Below are positions 60,464 to 64,000 of a stretch of 64,000 nt of DNA, one piece after another (position 1 is the first letter of the stretch; the number at the start of each line of letters is the position of its first letter). Made by a program: the position numbers and the translations under genes. The stretch spans positions 61,289 through 125,288 of the forward strand of contig JAURWS010000042.1 of NCBI GenBank assembly GCA_030654835.1, in the 5' to 3' direction. Under the pieces are notes generated by a model. It did no database searches. It had not been told where the DNA came from and was given only the letters and a program-made list of their open reading frames with translations. The stretch is from Gammaproteobacteria bacterium. GTDB taxonomy: Bacteria > Pseudomonadota > Gammaproteobacteria > Pseudomonadales > Pseudohongiellaceae.

Positions 60464-61938
60464 ATGACTGATTGTGGCGGTCGATAGACCGCCACTTGCT
60501 CATGTCCCGCATCTCGCAGGTGCGATGCGTGCAAGCGGCTCATGATGCCTCTGTCGCAGTACAGCAGATATTGCGGGCCTCGCGGCAATGCGGAGAAACG
60601 CGTGCGCAGTTCATAAAAGGGAATCTTCTCGACGACAGCGCGCAACTCGGCTGGCAGCACCAGCGGGCGGGCCTCCTCTTCTTCGGGGTGGCGAATGTCG
60701 ATGATGACTACGCCGCTCTCGGGTGCTGCCACCTCCTCTACCTTGATCGCCTTGTTACCTACCCCCTCAATGACACGATCAATCATCTGAATCTCGATAT
60801 TCTGGATTGCCGTTTCCAGAACATCAAAGTTGAACCGCGCCTCTTCTGCTTCGATACGGGGCAACCTGGCCCGTGTGGTTGGCCGCACTGAAATTACCCC
60901 ACAGTATTCCGGCACATGCTTGGAAAATTCCTCCGTGCCGATCCGCCTGGCGAGATCGATGATTTCTTGCTTGTCGCTAGTAATAAGAGGACGCAGCACC
61001 AACTTGTCGGTGACGCGGTCGATGATCGCCAGATTGGCGATGGTCTGGCTCGCGACTTGCGCCACGCACTCGCCAGTGACCAGTGCCTCCAGCTTGAGAA
61101 AGCCCGCCACCCTGTCCGCAGCGCGCAACATCATGCGCTTGAGGACTACCCCCATTTGCGTCTTGCCGATCTTGGTGACGATCTCCTCCACCACCCCCTC
61201 AAACGGCACCGTCACAAACTTCACGCGGTGTGAAGCACTATACTTGAGCCACAGATACAGGGCGACTTCCTTGACTGCCAGCTCATGCTCGCGCCCACCC
61301 AGGTTGAAGAAACAGTAGTGTGTGATCAAGCCACGCCGGATGCACAGATAACTCGAAACGGCAGAATCAAAGCCTCCCGAGATCAGCGATAACACACCAT
61401 CCTGAGTCCCCAGGGGATAGCCGCCCAGCCCCTTGACGGTGCGCTCCACCACAAACATCTCATCGTGATGGATCTCGATCTTGACCTCGACCTCGGGGTT
61501 GTTGAGATTAACGCCACGAGCACCACAGCCATTCATCAGCCCGGCGCCGACAAAGCGCTCCACGTCCATGGAATTGTAGGGGTGCACGCCCTGCCGTTTG
61601 CAGCGCACGGCAAACGTCTTGCCTTGGAGCAAGGGGCCATAGCAGGTACGGGCAAGAGCCAGAATCCCTTCCATATCCGGTAGCGGACACTTGCGCACCT
61701 GCATCACCGCGGCGATACCCGGTGTATGAGCAAGCAGCGTCATGATGCGTTCCAGGAGTACAGGATCGGAGAGGTCCGTCCGGATTTCCAGATTATCCCA
61801 TTCCCCGAGCACGCTGATCCCCTCGTCAATCGCCGTGAGCTGGGTGCGCAAGCTGCGCCTGAGCACGCGAATCATGCGCCGACGGACCTGACGAGTCTTG
61901 ATGGTAATCTCTGGAAAAAAGCGCACGACAAACAACAT
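60460..61938 (-). CDS. thiI: tRNA 4-thiouridine synthase ThiI with rhodanese domain
   Basis: Transfers sulfur to U8 of tRNA and, in E. coli, to ThiS for thiamine. The 492-residue protein has an N-terminal ferredoxin-like/THUMP region (MLFVVRFFPEITIKTRQV; about 1-165), a PP-loop ATPase with SLISGGFDSAVSSY (about 186) and a C-terminal rhodanese domain with the active Cys in YLLYCDRGIMSRLHA (about 463). The stop codons of thiI and the RND gene overlap on opposite strands at CTAG. It is divergent from glnA, the Pseudomonas order. Confidence 0.96.
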   Translation of the reverse strand: MLFVVRFFPEITIKTRQVRRRMIRVLRRSLRTQLTAIDEGISVLGEWDNLEIRTDLSDPVLLERIMTLLAHTPGIAAVMQVRKCPLPDMEGILALARTCYGPLLQGKTFAVRCKRQGVHPYNSMDVERFVGAGLMNGCGARGVNLNNPEVEVKIEIHHDEMFVVERTVKGLGGYPLGTQDGVLSLISGGFDSAVSSYLCIRRGLITHYCFFNLGGREHELAVKEVALYLWLKYSASHRVKFVTVPFEGVVEEIVTKIGKTQMGVVLKRMMLRAADRVAGFLKLEALVTGECVAQVASQTIANLAIIDRVTDKLVLRPLITSDKQEIIDLARRIGTEEFSKHVPEYCGVISVRPTTRARLPRIEAEEARFNFDVLETAIQNIEIQMIDRVIEGVGNKAIKVEEVAAPESGVVIIDIRHPEEEEARPLVLPAELRAVVEKIPFYELRTRFSALPRGPQYLLYCDRGIMSRLHASHLRDAGHEQVAVYRPPQSVI

Positions 61939-61982
61939 GAATTCAACTCACAGGTGGAAGAAGAGACTGGAAATACAGAAAA

Positions 61983-62027
61983 GCACCATTTTTGATCACA
62001 AACAAATTGTGAGCACTCTTATGGTGC
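61983..62027 (+). promoter_or_regulatory. NtrC-type binding sites upstream of glnA
   Basis: GCACTCTTATGGTGC at 62013-62027 matches the NtrC dyad GCACCA-N3-TGGTGC at 10 of 12 conserved bases. A second, weaker half site GCACCA starts at 61983. They lie about 75-120 bp upstream of a sigma-54-type promoter, a usual enhancer distance. Confidence 0.6.
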
Positions 62028-62100
62028 GCTCGGCAAGGCAAACGACGAGAAGAAGGAGCGCCAGACCTTGAAAACACTCGACGTGCAGAGCTTCCTCTAC

Positions 62101-62116
62101 TGGCATATATTTTGCT
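62101..62116 (+). promoter_or_regulatory. Sigma-54-type promoter of glnA
   Basis: TGGCATATATTTTGCT has the invariant GG and GC with exactly 10 nt between (-24/-12). It gives a leader of about 225 nt before the glnA ATG. The rest of the 413-nt thiI-glnA gap (61939-62351) contains no gene; additional sigma-70 promoters may lie at 62150-62215. Confidence 0.65.
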
Positions 62117-62351
62117 CCACCCCTGCACACAAGGCCCGCTGGCGCGCTATTATAGTCCCGATGGAGCAGCTTGTTGAGCGCAGCCCACTGCACTTCTTCG
62201 GCGTCCCGCGTTATAGTGAGGCTTTACTGAGGAATCCCGAGCGTGTCGGCGGTTCCAGCCTTTAACCCGTGATATCGCACTGCCACCTACTGCGGCCAGG
62301 TGACGTTGTCACGAACTGTTGTCACGATCTCGATCACTCGGAGGATCAAGA

Positions 62352-63761
62352 ATGTCTGCAAAGACTTTGAAATTAATAAAAGATAACGATGTAAAGTGGG
62401 TTGACCTCCGTTTTACGGACACCAAGGGTAAAGAGCAGCACGTGACTTTCCCGTCAGCCGTGGTCGACGAGACCTTCATGGAAGGCGTGATGTTCGATGG
62501 TTCTTCAGTCGCTGGCTGGAAAGGCATCAACGAGTCCGACATGATCCTGCGCCCGGACGACAGCACAGCAGTGCTCGATCCGTTCGCTGACGAGCCACAG
62601 ATCAACATCACCTGCGACATCATCGAACCGAAGACCATGCAGGGCTACAACCGTGACCCACGCTCAGTTGCACGTCGTGCGGAAGAGTTCCTGAAGTCTA
62701 CTGGCATAGGCGACAAAGCCTTCTTCGGTCCAGAGCCTGAGTTCTTCGTATTCGATCAAGTGAAGTGGAAGACTGAAATGAACCGCTCCTTCTTCGAGGT
62801 CATCTCCGACGAAGCAGCCTGGTCAAGCGACGCAGCCATCGAAGGCGGCAACAAGGGCCACCGTCCAAAAGTGAAAGGCGGTTATTTCCCCGTTCCTCCA
62901 ATCGACTCCTTCCACGATCTGCGTGGCGCAATGTGCGACACCATGACCGAGATGGGTCTGGTCATCGAGCTACACCACCACGAAGTGGGCAACGCGGGCC
63001 AGCTGGAAATCGGTGCCAAATTCAACACGCTCGTGAAGAAAGCCGACGAAGTCCAGATCCTGAAGTACTGCATCCACAACACAGCGGATGCTTACGGCAA
63101 GACAGCGACTTTCATGCCTAAGCCTCTGGTAGGGGACAACGGCAGCGGCATGCACGTCCACATGTCCATCTCCAAAGAAGGCAAGAACGTGTTTGCGGGC
63201 GACCAGTACGCCGGCCTCTCGATGGAAGCTCTGTACTACATCGGCGGTATCATCAAGCACGCCAAGGCCCTGAATGCCTTCGGCAACGCCTCTACCAACT
63301 CTTACAAGCGTCTGGTGAAAGGCTTCGAAGCCCCTACTCTGCTGGCGTACTCTTCACGCAACCGCTCTGCAGCGATCCGTATTCCTTACGTTCTTGGCGG
63401 CAACCCACGGGCCATCCGTATCGAAGTCCGTTTCGGTGACCCGACAGCGAACCCCTACCTGTTCTTCGCAGCGATGCTGATGGCCGGTATCGACGGCATC
63501 AAGAACAAGATTCACCCTGGCGACCCCGCCACCAAGGACCTTTACGACCTGGAGCCAGAAGAAGAAGCGTTGATCCCGCGCGTCTGCTACTCACTGGATG
63601 AAGCACTGGAGAATCTGGACAAGGACCGCGACTTCCTGAAGCAGGGCGGCGTGTTCTGCGACGACCTGATCGATGCCTATATCGAACTGAAGTTACTGGA
63701 CTGCACTCGCTTGAACATGTCCACTCACCCTGTTGAGTTCGATATGTACTACAGTGTTTAA
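62352..63761 (+). CDS. glnA: Glutamine synthetase type I
   Basis: Makes glutamine from glutamate, ammonia and ATP; central nitrogen assimilation enzyme. The 469-residue protein has the [11 protein letters not shown] loop (about 52), metal/substrate motifs [27 protein letters not shown] (in part), the ATP site [25 protein letters not shown] and the adenylylation Tyr in [10 protein letters not shown] (about 398), so control by GlnE is expected. ATG at 62352 has GGAGG 8 nt upstream. Sigma-54/NtrC-type sites precede it and a strong terminator follows. Confidence 0.98.
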   Translation: MSAKTLKLIKDNDVKWVDLRFTDTKGKEQHVTFPSAVVDETFMEGVMFDGSSVAGWKGINESDMILRPDDSTAVLDPFADEPQINITCDIIEPKTMQGYNRDPRSVARRAEEFLKSTGIGDKAFFGPEPEFFVFDQVKWKTEMNRSFFEVISDEAAWSSDAAIEGGNKGHRPKVKGGYFPVPPIDSFHDLRGAMCDTMTEMGLVIELHHHEVGNAGQLEIGAKFNTLVKKADEVQILKYCIHNTADAYGKTATFMPKPLVGDNGSGMHVHMSISKEGKNVFAGDQYAGLSMEALYYIGGIIKHAKALNAFGNASTNSYKRLVKGFEAPTLLAYSSRNRSAAIRIPYVLGGNPRAIRIEVRFGDPTANPYLFFAAMLMAGIDGIKNKIHPGDPATKDLYDLEPEEEALIPRVCYSLDEALENLDKDRDFLKQGGVFCDDLIDAYIELKLLDCTRLNMSTHPVEFDMYYSV

Positions 63762-63788
63762 GACCTGTTTTTAAGGTCCGCTAGACCT

Positions 63789-63818
63789 GAAAGCCCGGTT
63801 CTGTCCGGGCTTTTTTTT
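63789..63818 (+). terminator. Rho-independent terminator of glnA
   Basis: AAGCCCGG, loop TTCTGT, CCGGGCTT followed by a run of eight T. It starts 28 nt after the glnA stop. Confidence 0.92.
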
Positions 63819-63834
63819 GCCTGCCAAATCCCTC

Positions 63835-63862
63835 TGTGGGAGCGGGCTGGCCCGCTCCCACA
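63835..63862. repeat. Minimal REP hairpin after glnA
   Basis: TGTGGGAGCGGG, loop CTGG, CCCGCTCCCACA: a perfect 12-bp stem made of the outer parts of the REP arm seen elsewhere in the window. It looks like a REP pair that lost its centre. Confidence 0.85.
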
Positions 63863-63896
63863 AGCCCCAATTTAAAACCCTCGTTAATTGCCTGGC

Positions 63897-63912
63897 GCAC
63901 TATTGTGGTGCA
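63897..63912 (+). promoter_or_regulatory. NtrC-type binding site at the right edge
   Basis: GCACTATTGTGGTGCA matches GCACCA-N3-TGGTGC at 11 of 12 conserved bases, the best NtrC-like dyad in the window. It lies about 65 bp upstream of a sigma-54-type promoter and points to a nitrogen-regulated gene just outside the window. Confidence 0.6.
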
Positions 63913-63956
63913 TAGTGAGGGGGAATTCGCGCCACACCCCAGCAAACCTCTCACCC

Positions 63957-63990
63957 TGTGGAATTTCCACACTTGGTTTGCTTATTGCAT
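63957..63990 (+). promoter_or_regulatory. Sigma-54-type promoter with adjacent palindrome at the right edge
   Basis: TTGGTTTGCTTATTGCAT (63973-63990) has GG at 63975-63976 and GC at 63987-63988 with 10 nt between. Immediately upstream is a perfect 15-nt palindrome TGTGGAATTTCCACA (63957-63971) of unknown role. The gene it serves is not in the window; ntrB-ntrC often follows glnA in related genomes. Confidence 0.55.
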
Positions 63991-64000
63991 ATCAAGCTTA

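Overview
The window reads as chromosomal DNA of a free-living gammaproteobacterium with a Pseudomonas-like gene order (Pseudomonadales or a marine relative). The evidence is the order of conserved blocks (carAB-greA/yhbY/ftsH-folP-glmM-tpiA-secG-tRNA-Leu; damX-aroBK-pilQPONM/ponA; rpmE...priA...ftsN-hslVU; ubiE-ubiJ...ubiB-hisIE-tatABC-dtd-pip-typA-thiI-glnA), the type IV pilus assembly operon, and short palindromes of the kind called REP in Pseudomonas. Species cannot be fixed from this sequence. No rRNA, CRISPR array, phage or intact insertion sequence is visible.

Layout. 1-12.5 kb is on the minus strand apart from yhbY: dapB, carA-carB-greA (with an attenuator-like terminator just before carA), a decayed rlmE remnant, then ftsH-folP-glmM-tpiA-secG and tRNA-Leu(GAG). 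12.8-16 kb holds an ECF-type sigma factor with a membrane partner and an acyl-CoA dehydrogenase. 16.1-21.4 kb holds biotin synthesis (bioB-bioF-bioD on minus, bioA on plus) with a ComF-like gene between. 21.4-22.4 kb is a signal-peptide-bearing TonB-receptor barrel that lacks its plug. 22.5-32.9 kb is folK, hemE, damX-like, aroB, aroK and pilQ-P-O-N-M, with ponA divergent. 35.8-43.9 kb is rpmE, chorismate mutase, priA, an FtsN-like SPOR protein, hslVU, a DUF971 protein, ubiE and ubiJ. 44.0-46.5 kb is a three-gene bufferin-type RiPP cassette (Cys-rich exported precursor, DUF692/MNIO enzyme, DUF2063 partner) placed between ubiJ and ubiB. 46.6-50.8 kb is ubiB-hisI-hisE-tatA-tatB-tatC; 51-55.9 kb is dtd, pip, typA and trkH on minus; 56-60.5 kb is an RND efflux pair; then thiI (minus) and glnA (plus), the latter behind a sigma-54/NtrC-type control region. 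The right edge carries a second sigma-54/NtrC-type promoter for a gene outside the window.

The most interesting part is the bufferin-like cassette. The precursor carries two Cys-rich cores that align without gaps at an exact 74-residue offset, and one core has lost one cysteine. A hairpin separates precursor from enzyme. The partner gene is coupled to the enzyme by an ATGA overlap and contains a whole 72-bp REP palindrome in frame (24 codons). Other notable points are an rlmE (ftsJ) relic at its ancestral locus, a TonB receptor reduced to signal peptide plus C-terminal barrel, a 28-bp perfect inverted repeat that supplies the dtd stop codon, and an HslV made with a six-residue propeptide from a TTG start.
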